NCBI GenBank assembly: GCA_018266795.1
Contig: JAFDZV010000009.1
Location: 62,001 to 126,000 of the forward strand
DNA: 64,000 bases
From: Bacteroidota bacterium
GTDB taxonomy: Bacteria; Bacteroidota; Ignavibacteria; OLB7
Direction of reading: 5' to 3'
Positions 55,953-64,000 of the stretch are shown in pieces. Every line of letters begins with the position of its first letter. Position 1 is the first letter of the stretch. Below the pieces are notes generated by a model that saw only the letters and a program-made list of their open reading frames with translations, was not told the DNA's origin and did no database searches. A program made the position numbers and the translations under genes.

Positions 55953-57056
55953 CTACGATGCTTTTACTTCCTCGCTCAGCACACCATCCAGCGCTTCCAC
56001 ACACCGACGATTCTGTTCCATGGTTCCGGTGGAAATACGAAGGCAGTACGGGAGGCCGAAGCCGTGAAGCGGGCGCGTGATCACTCCGCGGCGAAGGAGG
56101 CCGTTGAAGATCCTCTCCGCACGATCCGTGGTCTCGAAATCGATCATCACGAAGTTTGCAAGCGACGGAACGAACTTCAGGCCAAGCCGTTCGAACTCCG
56201 TGTGATAGTACAGCAGCGACTCGCGATTCAGTTCAACGGTCCGGCGCACGAAATCCCTGTCCCCCATGGCGGCAACGCCTGCCGCCGAGGCCGGCGTGCT
56301 GGGTTCGAACGGCAGCTTCACCTTCATGATCTTGGTGATGATGTCCGAGTGCGCCATGCCGTAACCGATGCGGATGCCGGCCAGCCCGTGTGCCTTGGAG
56401 AACGTTCTGCAGGTGAGAACGTTGTCCCAACGATAGTGCATCGAATCCGGATAATCGGGCCACTGCTCCGAGTACTCGAAGTAGGCCTCGTCCAGAATCA
56501 CGAGCACGCGCTCCGGAACCCGCGCGATGAAGCGCTCCAGATCGGCAGTCGTAACCGACGTGCCGGTAGGATTGTTCGGGTTGGCGATGTAGATGATCTT
56601 GGTGTGGTCGTTGATCTTCGAAGCCATCGCGGCCAGATCGTAGCCGTAATTCTTCATCGGCGTGAAGTGCGTCTTCACACCGGAGGCATGCGCCAGCACC
56701 TGAAAGCCAACAAACGTTCCCTCACTGGAGATCATCTCGTCGTTCGGTTCCAGGAATGTCCGCAGCGTGGTAGCGATGACGGACTCCGAGCCGGAACCGC
56801 AGACAACGTTCTCCGGCCGGATCACGAATTGGTCGGCCAGGAGATAACGCAACGCCCGGCCGGCGTCCGGATAGGTCTGGAGCTCACCCAGCGATGCCTT
56901 GATCGCTTCGATGGCGGCCGGTGAGGCGCCAAGCGGATTCTCATTGCTCGCCAGCTTGATCGAACCGCTGATGCCAAGCTCGCGCTCGACTTCCGCCACC
57001 GACTTACCGGGTTGATAGGGCTTGAGCGAGGCGATGTGCGAGGGGACTGCAATCAT
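55953..57056 (-). CDS. hisC: Histidinol-phosphate aminotransferase
   Basis: The 367-residue protein starts at ATG 57056. It is a fold type I PLP enzyme with LASNENPLGASP, NPNNPTGT, LDEAYFEY and the PLP-Lys motif TCRTFSKAHGLAGIRIGYG (Lys near residue 225). It fits HisC, which moves an amino group in histidine synthesis. No other his genes are next to it, and it lies upstream of hppD, so a role with aromatic amino acids is possible. Confidence 0.85.
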   Translation of the reverse strand: MIAVPSHIASLKPYQPGKSVAEVERELGISGSIKLASNENPLGASPAAIEAIKASLGELQTYPDAGRALRYLLADQFVIRPENVVCGSGSESVIATTLRTFLEPNDEMISSEGTFVGFQVLAHASGVKTHFTPMKNYGYDLAAMASKINDHTKIIYIANPNNPTGTSVTTADLERFIARVPERVLVILDEAYFEYSEQWPDYPDSMHYRWDNVLTCRTFSKAHGLAGIRIGYGMAHSDIITKIMKVKLPFEPSTPASAAGVAAMGDRDFVRRTVELNRESLLYYHTEFERLGLKFVPSLANFVMIDFETTDRAERIFNGLLRRGVITRPLHGFGLPYCLRISTGTMEQNRRCVEALDGVLSEEVKAS

Positions 57057-57182
57057 CTATCGAATATCTCGCCAGGGTAGAGAAGGCGTAGAGTAACGCT
57101 TCATTTAAGAAGAACGAAAATAGCAAACTGCCACCGGAATCCAACGTGGGCATGTGGCACTGCAATACTTTTGAACGCGCGG

Positions 57183-57270
57183 ATTGGTTCCTGGTTCTTC
57201 GGGCTTAGTTCTTCGTTCTTGGTGCTTCTGTGTCCCAAGCACCAAGCGCCAAGTTCCAAGCACCAGGCCC
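57183..57270. repeat. Dispersed GGTTCTT/CTTAG repeat with hairpin
   Basis: The tract GGTTCTTCGGGCTTAGTTCTT is followed by CTTGGTGCTT and its exact complement (57218-57227 with 57237-57246). A related tract, in reverse orientation, lies at 60402-60455. There is no coding potential. Confidence 0.6.
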
Positions 57271-57282
57271 CGGGCATCTCGT

Positions 57283-58297
57283 TCATTTGAACGCCACCTC
57301 CACGAGATGAATCCTCCCGCTCAGGAATCCCGTGGGCTGGTGATAGGTCACATAGATCCGTTGCCCCCCGTCCGCGGCAAGGTGCGGCTGCTCCTTGCCG
57401 GCATAGTCGTTGGAGCCGGAGGGCGGATCGGCTCCGGTGAACATGGTGACCGGGTCGCTCCATGGCCCCTGCGGAGCAGGCGCCGTCCGCATCTGAATCG
57501 TGTTGGCGAAGAACCCGCTGTGTACTGCCGGCCAGGACTTCAACCACGGATTCCCGGAGATGGAGACATCGCCCGGAATGAAGCTGAAGATCACCTCCGC
57601 CTTGCGATCACAGCCGGCGCATACGGCGTTCCGTCGTTCTTCCCTCCGTACATGTACACCGTATCCCCCGCCACCGTATCCCCCGCCACCGTGGCAAGCG
57701 CCAGCATCGGCTCCGACGTAGTGAACAGAAGCAAGGTTCGCGTACGGCGAACGTGGTATCGCGGCTCATGCGCGCGATACCGCAGCCGACAGACTCGTAG
57801 TTCAGCGTTCCGGCATGCACCGCCAGCCTCTCGTAAAACACCAAAGCGCCGCGTTCGCCGTCCGGTATGATGCTGCCGGTCCGGAAGTGCTTGGCGCTCA
57901 TCCGGCTTCCCGGTGGAATCGCTGTAGCGCTGCCCATGCGGCGCGAACGCCGGGAAGGGCCGGGGAGCCCGGTCGGAATCGAACGGCCCTGTTGCCGCCA
58001 GTGAGTTCGAGAGATCGGCGTGAGCAGCGGTGTTGGAACGAGAGCCGGAGCCGTCGGTGGCGGAAGAGTTGTAGAACGTGTCGCCGAAGGCCCAGAGCGG
58101 GCACCCGTTCACGTTGCCGGAGAAGCCGCCGTCGCGCCCTGTCACTGAGGCGGCATGGCAACGCTCCCGAGGTCGCGCACGCATGCGATCAGCGGCACCC
58201 GCGGGTTGGGATTCAGGATCTGCGAATCGTCTCCGCATGCAGAGACAGTCAGGGCCGGTACACGGACAGCCGGGAGCAGGAACAGCGATGCGAACAT
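57283..58297 (-). pseudogene. DUF4185-like secreted protein gene broken by frameshifts
   Basis: The pieces of one protein lie in order but in changing frames: a leader (MFASLFLLPAVRVPALTVSAC at 58297), then DGGFSGNVNGCPLWAFGDTFYNS, then FRTGSIIPDGERGALVFYERL, then FTTSEPMLALATVAGDTV and finally GNPWLKSWPAVHSGFFANT to RIHLVEVAF. FGDT, W-S-D-P and the IYVTYHQPTG ending fit DUF4185, a glycoside-hydrolase-like family. At least four frame changes are needed. This is either a decayed gene or assembly indels. It contains a 15-base tandem duplication (GDTVAGDTV) near 57660. Confidence 0.75.
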
Positions 58298-58563
58298 CGA
58301 TGGACTCCTCGATATTTCGGTTGACGGCGCATCTTCGGCGGCACGAATCCGGGAGCCCGGAAGCGTGGATTCGAAGATCCGGCCATCGCCCGCAAAGCAA
58401 GGCCCTGCAAGGGCTGCACGGCGACGGCATATGCGAGATTTCGCTTTCGTACGCGGGGGAATTGCATTATCTTGCATGCGTTCTCGAAGCCGCGTCCGCT
58501 GGCCGAGAGATCCGATACGAAAGCCACCGATCCAGACATACAGCACAGTACAGGTATATCGTC

Positions 58564-58839
58564 ATGAAACTCGAAACTGTTGATTCGAGCGCCATCCATG
58601 CGATCGGGTACAATGCCCGCACGAGGGTGCTCGAGATCATATTCGCCGGCGGCGGGATCTATCACTTTGCCGGGGTCCCTGCCACGATCTATCACAGCAT
58701 GCAGAAGGCAATTTCGCTCGGGAAGTTTTTCCAGACACATATCAAGGGGCGGTATCCGTTTCGCCGTCTGGATCCTCCGCGCCGCGGCTCGGCGCGGCAG
58801 ATGACGATGCTGGACGAACCGAAGACGCGGCGGGCCTGA
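58564..58839 (+). CDS. KTSC-domain small protein
   Basis: The 91-residue product starts at ATG 58564. It has the KTSC pattern: V-D-S-S-A-I-H-A-I-G-Y, then L-E-I-I-F-A-G-G-G-I-Y-H-F-A-G-V-P and a helix that contains SLGKFFQTHIKG. The family often occurs fused to or beside nucleic-acid-related proteins; its job is not known. Its stop codon abuts the MITE-like element. Confidence 0.85.
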   Translation: MKLETVDSSAIHAIGYNARTRVLEIIFAGGGIYHFAGVPATIYHSMQKAISLGKFFQTHIKGRYPFRRLDPPRRGSARQMTMLDEPKTRRA

Positions 58840-58987
58840 CAGCCTGCTGAAATACTCCACTGCAACAGACTCTTCCACTACAGTCAGGTGCAAGGCGGCC
58901 GAGCGGCCGCGAGTGAGGCTTCCCTTCGGATGTCGCAGTAAGCGGACGCGAAGGCCGACGAAGCAAATGGCGTTGTTCAACAGTCTG
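58840..58987. mobile_element. MITE-like element with terminal inverted repeats
   Basis: The 148-base element starts CAGCCTGCTGAAATACTCC and ends in CAACAGTCTG, whose complement CAGACTGTTG matches the left end at most positions. The interior has the GCGGCCG/CGGCCGC stem. There is no ORF. It resembles short non-autonomous elements with CAGxCTGxTGAA ends seen in many genomes. Confidence 0.6.
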
Positions 58988-59159
58988 CCGAGGAAGGATC
59001 GCCGCCGGAGCGGGGGGAACCATGGCATGCCCCGGGTGAAGCGGCGTAACAAGATTTGGCGCCGGCCGGTCACACACGAACCGGCCGGCGCCTGTTTCGT
59101 AGCTTTGTGATCGCACGATACCGCTCCGCATATCGAACGCTGCGCATGCAGATCTCGCC
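58988..59159. other. Gap before ispH
   Basis: No gene is supported here. The GCCGGCCGGT and ACCGGCCGGC stem at 59059-59092 may be a terminator. Confidence 0.3.
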
Positions 59160-60392
59160 ATGGCACGATCCTTCGACATCCCGATCTACTTCCGCTCCCC
59201 GATCATCTCCGCAGTGAAGGCCGCCCGCAGGGACGCCGATCCGCGAAAGCGCGATCTCTCCCCCACGATGCTGGACTTCGGTCCCGTTCGCTTCAGGATC
59301 GCACGCCACTTCGGCTTCTGCTTCGGCGTGGAGAACGCAATCGAGATCGCCTACCGCGCGGTGGAGCAGCACCCCGGGAAGCGGATCTTCCTCCTCTCCG
59401 AGATGATCCACAATCCTCATGTCAACAACGACCTGCTTGCGCGAGGCGTGCGCTTCATCATGACACCGGCGGCCGAGCAGCTTGTGCCGTGGGAGGAGTT
59501 GACAGGCGATGACATCGTGATCGTGCCGGCGTTCGGAACAACGCTGGCAATCCAGGAACAGCTTGCCGCGCGAGGCATCGATCCGTACCAGTGGGACACC
59601 ACCTGCCCGTTCGTGGAGAAGGTCTGGAACCGCACCGGCACCCTCGGCGAGCGCGAGTGCACGGTTGTGATCCACGGCAAGCGCGCGCATGAGGAGACGC
59701 GCGCAACATTCTCCCACAGCAGCGCAAACTCCCCTACGGTGATCGTGCAGAACATGGAAGAGACCGAGCGGCTCGCGGCCATCATTACCGGCGCCGAGCC
59801 GCTGCAGCGCTTCGAGGAATGGTTCGGCGGCCAGTGCTCCGAGGGGTTCCGGCCGGAGCGGGATCTGGTACGGATCGGCGTGGTGAACCAGACGACGATG
59901 CTCGCGTTCGAAACGCAGGCGATTGCGGACCGCCTTCGCGAGGCGATGGTTCAGCGTTACGGCGCCAACGCGATCGCCGATCACTTCGCGGACACACGCG
60001 ATACGCTCTGCTATGCCACGAACGAGAACCAGAGTGCGACGCGCGTGCTGATCGAGTCCGGCGGCGACCTGGCGGTGATCGTGGGCGGCTACAACTCCTC
60101 CAACACCTCGCACCTCGTGGAACTGTGTCAGGAGCGGATGCCAACCTACTTCGTGAAGGATGCGTCGGAGATCGTCTCGCGCAACGAGGTGCACCATTTC
60201 GATCTCCACACACATTCCGTGCGCATCTCCTCAGGATGGCTGCCCGAGCCGGAACGCCCACTGGAGATCGTTCTCACGAGCGGCGCCTCGTGCCCCGATG
60301 CGCTGGTGGACGAGGTGATCGAGAAGATCGTCGGCTTCTTCCCCGGTGCACGGGATGTTCAGGCTGCGTTGGGAGAAGTGGTTGGTGGTTAG
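59160..60392 (+). CDS. ispH: 4-hydroxy-3-methylbut-2-enyl diphosphate reductase
   Basis: The 410-residue protein starts at ATG 59160. It makes isopentenyl and dimethylallyl diphosphate in the last step of the MEP pathway. Its three iron-sulfur ligands are the Cys of FGFCFGVENA, of TTCPFVEKVW and of SGASCPDALVD. His motifs (IHNPHVNN) and the catalytic-Glu region are kept. At about 410 residues it is of the long type found in plants and cyanobacteria. It is convergent with coaX. Confidence 0.95.
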   Translation: MARSFDIPIYFRSPIISAVKAARRDADPRKRDLSPTMLDFGPVRFRIARHFGFCFGVENAIEIAYRAVEQHPGKRIFLLSEMIHNPHVNNDLLARGVRFIMTPAAEQLVPWEELTGDDIVIVPAFGTTLAIQEQLAARGIDPYQWDTTCPFVEKVWNRTGTLGERECTVVIHGKRAHEETRATFSHSSANSPTVIVQNMEETERLAAIITGAEPLQRFEEWFGGQCSEGFRPERDLVRIGVVNQTTMLAFETQAIADRLREAMVQRYGANAIADHFADTRDTLCYATNENQSATRVLIESGGDLAVIVGGYNSSNTSHLVELCQERMPTYFVKDASEIVSRNEVHHFDLHTHSVRISSGWLPEPERPLEIVLTSGASCPDALVDEVIEKIVGFFPGARDVQAALGEVVGG

Positions 60393-60401
60393 TGCCTGGA
60401 A

Positions 60402-60455
60402 CTTAGGACGGCACAGCTTGTGCCAAGACCTAAGCCCCAAGAACCAAGAACTACC
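60402..60455. repeat. Hairpin and dispersed repeat between convergent ispH and coaX
   Basis: CTTAGGACGGCACA pairs with TGTGCCAAGACCTAAG with small mismatches. The following CCCCAAGAACCAAGAAC tract matches, in reverse, the repeat at 57183. It may act as a bidirectional terminator. Confidence 0.5.
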
Positions 60456-61200
60456 TGCCAACCACATTCAACGCTCCCTTGAACAGCAGCAGATCGTCCA
60501 CCTCGGGAATTGCGGCTCCCATCCAGAGGCGGGCAAGGAGCGGTGCGTCACCACCGGTGAGAACGATGCGCGGCGGTTCGCCGTTGAATGCCGTGAACGC
60601 CAGCGCGTGGGCGATGCCGTGTGCTGCAACCGCCGCGCCGAAGACGACGCCGTTCGCAACCGAAGTACGGCTGTTGCGGGCCGGGAAGAAGATGCGATCC
60701 TCCGGTGTCACCAGCGGGAGCACCGGAACGCGATCGTGAAGCCCCTGCGCGGCCGTACGGAAGCCGGGAGCGATGGCACCCCACATCGGGATTCCGCCGT
60801 TGACGGCATCGACGGTGATTGCCGTGCCGCAGGAGATTGCGATGCCGTCCCCTCCCAGCCCCAGCAGGTTCAGCACGCGATCGAGGCCCAGCGTTTCAGG
60901 TGTATCGTAGCTCGTGCCCACGAAGCCGGCGATCTCCGCCCTCTCGATGACGCGAAGCACCTCACCTCCACGCAGCGCCGGCAGGTTCGCGAGTTCCGGC
61001 AGCAGCAACGCGCTCTGTTCAAGCCCAACAGGGACACACACCACACGCATGCCCGGCACCGGCTTCAGACCGGCGAGCCGCTTCAGGAACTCCTCCGGCG
61101 AATCGTAGCGGACAACGTCCGTCGCTCCATCGGCCTGCACGTTCGCGAGCTTGATGGTGCTGTTGCCGATCTCCACGAGAAACGTCTGGCTGGCTAGCAT
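60451..61200 (-). CDS. coaX: Type III pantothenate kinase
   Basis: The 249-residue protein starts at ATG 61200; an ATG at 61230 is less likely because the extra residues are Pro-rich. It phosphorylates pantothenate, the first step of coenzyme A synthesis. The ASKHA-fold motifs are EIGNSTIKL near residue 9, LGLDRVLNLLG, SCGTAITVDAV and GGIPMWGAIAPGFR. The first motif normally starts with Asp; here it is Glu. Family members need a monovalent cation. Confidence 0.9.
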   Translation of the reverse strand: MLASQTFLVEIGNSTIKLANVQADGATDVVRYDSPEEFLKRLAGLKPVPGMRVVCVPVGLEQSALLLPELANLPALRGGEVLRVIERAEIAGFVGTSYDTPETLGLDRVLNLLGLGGDGIAISCGTAITVDAVNGGIPMWGAIAPGFRTAAQGLHDRVPVLPLVTPEDRIFFPARNSRTSVANGVVFGAAVAAHGIAHALAFTAFNGEPPRIVLTGGDAPLLARLWMGAAIPEVDDLLLFKGALNVVGR

Positions 61201-61374
61201 CTGGCGGTTTGTTGTTGGTAGCGGGGGCATGCCGTTGCGGGCATGGGCCGGTGAGAGAGGAAGCAATGACGTTCCGGAACGAATGTTCCGGAACGATCGA
61301 ACGTCCGCGGCCCGGCACCGCGCACATGCCGGCGGCCGCGCCCTACCCGAGGTACACGGATCTGCCGGAGACGG
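61201..61374. other. Gap between coaX and the DUF948-like gene
   Basis: No gene is supported. The ACGTTCCGGAACGAATGTTCCGGAACG stretch at 61269-61296 holds a direct repeat of a palindrome (GTTCCGGAAC). Confidence 0.4.
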
Positions 61375-61866
61375 TTATTCGCGATCGAGTTCCGGCGGGG
61401 CCTCGCGCCGCGAGCCGCGCAGACCAAGCCGCATGCGGAACCCTTCCAGCCATGCGCCGAGCGCGGAGATGATGCCGGCCGCCTCGGTGATCGGGCGCTG
61501 CACGGATGTCTGCACGTTGTCGATGAAGCCGAGCGCGTTCACGACGATGTTCCGCGCACCGTGCACCACATCGGTTGCATCCTGGGTGACATCCCTCACG
61601 TTGTGCACAATCCCCTCCACCTCCTCCAACTGCGCGTTCACACGCTGCACGGTTCCCTCCATCTGTCCCACGATCTTCTCCAGGTTCCCGATGGTCCCCT
61701 GAAGATTTCCGCGCAGCCCGGCGAGCTCCGCCACCAGCGACTCGATCGATCCGGTAACGCTGGCCACCAGGCCCTTCGCCCCGTTGAAAAAGATGATGAG
61801 GTAGATGAACAGCCCTGCAAGCGCCAGGAGCGCGGCTGACGCTGCGATATAGAGAACTACTTCCAT
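61375..61866 (-). CDS. DUF948-like membrane protein with coiled coil
   Basis: The 163-residue product starts at ATG 61866. One transmembrane helix (IAASAALLALAGLFIYLIIFF) opens the protein. A long heptad-rich helix follows (SIESLVAELAGLRGNLQGTIGNLEKIVGQMEGTVQRVNAQLEEVE). DUF948 proteins have this build. It probably acts at the inner membrane. It lies 220 bases downstream of a YtxH protein gene on the same strand, a common pairing. Confidence 0.75.
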   Translation of the reverse strand: MEVVLYIAASAALLALAGLFIYLIIFFNGAKGLVASVTGSIESLVAELAGLRGNLQGTIGNLEKIVGQMEGTVQRVNAQLEEVEGIVHNVRDVTQDATDVVHGARNIVVNALGFIDNVQTSVQRPITEAAGIISALGAWLEGFRMRLGLRGSRREAPPELDRE

Positions 61867-62086
61867 GGTGCAATGTTCAATGGGCGTGACAATGCCCGGA
61901 AAGGATGGAGTGCATCGGGCCCGGATGCCTCGGGGAACGAACGCCTGCCCGTAAACGGAACGCCCGCCATCCGTCGCAATGCGGAGTGACGGGCGACGCG
62001 GCTACCGACCGCCGCAACGGAAGCGCCCGCGCGCCGTGGCCCGGGCAGGAAGCAGCGCACGATGGGCTGCCGTTGCCGTGCAGCAA
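61867..62086. other. Gap between the DUF948-like and YtxH genes
   Basis: No gene is supported here. A GC-rich tract with several short inverted repeats (GGGCGT, CGGCGC) carries no clear function. Confidence 0.3.
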
Positions 62087-62539
62087 TCAGGAGTGCGACG
62101 GAGGAGGCGTGGAGCGCAGCTCATCGCGGAAGGCTTCGGTTCCGGCGCGAGCGGCATCGGCCAGCTTCCCGGCCTGCCCCTTCATGTCGCCGGCGATCTT
62201 CGCGCTCGTGGAGGCCACCTTCGCCCGTGCCTCGTTCACGATCTTCTCCGCGTCCGACAGAAGCGATGATGCCTTGGAACGCGCATCGTCCACAATGCTC
62301 TCGGCGCGGGTGCGGCCTTCGTTGATGATCTCGCGCGAACGCTCGTTCGCGGTGTTCAGGATATCACCGGCCTTGTCGATGTACTTGTTCGTTGCCTCGG
62401 AGAGCTCGCTGCGCAACTCACGCCCGCTCTTGGGCGCGAAGAGCAAGGCAAGCGCGGCACCGATCGCCCCGCCCGTGAAAATCCCTATAAGCAAGCCCTT
62501 GCTGAACCCGCTGGATTCACCCGATTCATACTGTCCCAT
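62087..62539 (-). CDS. YtxH-like membrane-anchored coiled-coil protein
   Basis: The 150-residue product starts at ATG 62539, six bases after GGAGGA. It begins MGQYESGESSGFSKGLLIG and has one hydrophobic helix (LLIGIFTGGAIGAALALLFA) and the YtxH motif APKSGRELR. A long helical tail (IDKAGDILNTANERSREIINEGRTRAESIV) follows. YtxH proteins are stress-related and membrane-associated. It lies upstream of the DUF948-like gene, probably in one transcript. Confidence 0.85.
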   Translation of the reverse strand: MGQYESGESSGFSKGLLIGIFTGGAIGAALALLFAPKSGRELRSELSEATNKYIDKAGDILNTANERSREIINEGRTRAESIVDDARSKASSLLSDAEKIVNEARAKVASTSAKIAGDMKGQAGKLADAARAGTEAFRDELRSTPPPSHS

Positions 62540-62843
62540 GATGTCCTCCGTTGGAATAAGCCGACACGTCGGCGCACCGCGAGCGCCGGTTAAAGTATAG
62601 GGATTGCGCACTCCCGTGCCAAATGAAAAATCGTCTGTGTTGCATGCGTGCGCGTAATAACATCTCGTACGACGTACAGGCGCCAAGTTTCATGCTGCAC
62701 TTCGGCATACGCTGTCCGGTTGGTCGGGCGCCCGTACGCACAACGTAACAAACGCTCGTATGGCGAGTGTGTGGTACATCGTCAATCCCGGCAGCCGACG
62801 GCGCGGCTGCCGTTGTCGCAATGATGCATCAACGGAATCTGCA
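62540..62843. other. Divergent gap before the YdcF gene
   Basis: About 300 bases between divergent genes. An upstream in-frame ATG at 62760 could extend the YdcF-like protein, but the added residues look random. Confidence 0.35.
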
Positions 62844-63932
62844 ATGAGCAATCTTCTATTTGCCGGACCGATGGGACGGTCGGAACCTGCTTCACGCCCC
62901 GGGGCGGCTCCCCGCAAAGCACTCGCAGCGTATCCCGTGCGCCGATTCATATGGAGCGCCGGCACCACATCGGCGCGGGGCATCGCGCTCTTCCTGGGGG
63001 CATTCACGATGACCAACATCCTGGGATCGCTCGTCATCCCGACGTTCGATGCAAACATCTGGTGGATCGACATCACCACGCTGACACCGTACGCCGAGAC
63101 GCCGCTGCTTGCAGGGATCGGCATTGCATTGATCGCATTCGCTCTCCGTCCGTTGATGAAACCGTGGCGGAGGAATGCCACGCTTGCGGCGATCGGAGTG
63201 GCAATCGCGGCCGCCGCAATCAATACCGTTGGATACTATCGCCTCGCCGCCTCGGATCAGTTCGCACCCGGCTTCATCCTCCCCTTCTCGCTGCTCGTGG
63301 TGCTGGCGCTTGCGGGCATCGCCGCCGTTGTCCTCCACCCATCCGAACATGCGGCCAACACCTCGCCGTGGCGCCTGGCGTTCGCGGTACTGGCATGCGT
63401 GATCCTCTTCCCCCTCCTTCAAATGCTCTGCTTCGGCACGAGCGACTACAGCCGCCCGGCCGATGCGATCGTGGTGCTGGGCGCAAAGGCGTACGCGAAC
63501 GGAGCCCCGTCGGTCCCGCTGGCCGATCGCGTCCGCACGGCATGCGATCTCTACAGACGGCACCTCGCTCCGGTTCTCATCTTCTCCGGTGGTGATGGGG
63601 ATGGAAACATTCACGAGACCGAGTCCATGCGCAACATGGCGATTCGGCTGGGCGTTCCCGAAAGCGCAATACTTCTGGACCGCAACGGTGTGAACACCCA
63701 GGCAACGGTGGAGAACACGGTTCCGATGTTCCGCTCCCTCGGCGCACGGCGCGTGATGGTTGTCAGCCACGCATATCACCTCCCGCGCGTGAAGATGGCA
63801 TACCAGCGCGCCGGATGGAATGTCTACACCGTCCCGGCTCGCGAGAGCTATACACTGACCGCGATTCCATTCTACGTTGCACGCGAGGTGGCCGGCATCT
63901 GGGCCTACTACGCCGAGGCACTGTGGAGGTAG
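62844..63932 (+). CDS. YdcF/SanA-like membrane protein (DUF218)
   Basis: I chose ATG 62844; an earlier ATG at 62760 is possible. The 362-residue protein has several hydrophobic helices in its first half (ALFLGAFTMTNILGSLVI, LLAGIGIALIAFALRPLM, AIGVAIAAAAINTVGYY, SLLVVLALAGIAAVVL, LAFAVLACVILFPLLQML). The second half is a DUF218 domain: DAIVVLGAKAYANG, LIFSGG, E-T-E-S-M, VENTVPMFRSLG and VSHAYHLPRVKMAY. Relatives affect envelope and vancomycin sensitivity. It runs to a heptamer repeat at the window edge. Confidence 0.85.
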   Translation: MSNLLFAGPMGRSEPASRPGAAPRKALAAYPVRRFIWSAGTTSARGIALFLGAFTMTNILGSLVIPTFDANIWWIDITTLTPYAETPLLAGIGIALIAFALRPLMKPWRRNATLAAIGVAIAAAAINTVGYYRLAASDQFAPGFILPFSLLVVLALAGIAAVVLHPSEHAANTSPWRLAFAVLACVILFPLLQMLCFGTSDYSRPADAIVVLGAKAYANGAPSVPLADRVRTACDLYRRHLAPVLIFSGGDGDGNIHETESMRNMAIRLGVPESAILLDRNGVNTQATVENTVPMFRSLGARRVMVVSHAYHLPRVKMAYQRAGWNVYTVPARESYTLTAIPFYVAREVAGIWAYYAEALWR

Positions 63933-64000
63933 TCAGTGGTCAGTGGTCAGTAGTCAGTGGTCAGTGGTCAGTGGTCAGTGGTCAGTGGTCAGTGGTCAGT
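63933..64000. repeat. Heptanucleotide tandem repeat at window edge
   Basis: CAGTGGT, with one CAGTAGT variant, repeats about nine times in register right after the YdcF stop and continues beyond the window. It belongs to the short tandemly repeated repetitive (STRR) class and matches the sequence family at 33121-33235. Confidence 0.9.

Noticed and set aside
57101-57547. 148-codon minus-strand frame after hisC
   Set aside because: It is composed of the dispersed repeat and a piece of the broken DUF4185 gene in the wrong frame.

Overview
The window is GC-rich DNA from a Gram-negative bacterium of the Bacteroidota/Chlorobiota/Kapabacteria type. Three things support this. Several exported proteins end in type IX secretion (T9SS) sorting domains. 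The ileS - DksA/TraR - lspA gene order is typical of that group. Many genes lack a strong Shine-Dalgarno site, although a GGAGG-type site is present in about half. I found no rRNA, tRNA or CRISPR array.

Layout. 1-20.9 kb holds mostly cell-surface and exported proteins: a truncated secreted protein, an Asp-box propeller, two tandem T9SS paralogues, a Tat-leader intradiol-dioxygenase-like protein, a TIGR03118 lipoprotein, an outer-membrane barrel protein and a PF04185 phosphoesterase lipoprotein. Interspersed are an ECF sigma factor, a rhodanese/metallo-beta-lactamase sulfur pair and an MtnX-like phosphatase. 21-31.4 kb is an accessory block. It has six minus-strand genes (two paralogous 'YWEAW/NTRG' proteins, each followed by a lipoprotein gene; a 1262-residue multi-enzyme DUF4157 protein; an HEAGH metallopeptidase-like protein) facing a solitary integron-type integrase. 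31.5-35.4 kb holds a TPR protein, a coupled small gene and aspartokinase. 35.4-42.2 kb is a second accessory block: an AAA+ ATPase of the kind found with DUF4157/extracellular contractile injection systems (eCIS), a DUF4157 polymorphic toxin with an AT-rich C-terminal module, an overlapping putative immunity gene and a decayed ORF. 42.3-57 kb is mainly housekeeping: ileS, DksA-like, lspA, glutamate dehydrogenase, HPPD and hisC, plus a second PF04185 phosphoesterase. 57-64 kb holds a frameshift-broken DUF4185 gene, a KTSC protein, a MITE-like element, ispH, coaX, two membrane-associated proteins, a YdcF-like protein and a heptamer repeat running off the end.

The most interesting part is the pair of accessory blocks. 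Together they look like a cargo/toxin set for a contractile injection system whose structural genes are not in this window. Three unrelated candidate cargos begin with a similar short N-terminus (M-Y-x-x-E/K-rich), and a modular DUF4157 protein carries several putative wall-degrading or protease domains. Separately, the isoleucyl-tRNA synthetase carries a swapped GXHH signature in place of HXGH, a state linked to mupirocin hyper-resistance.
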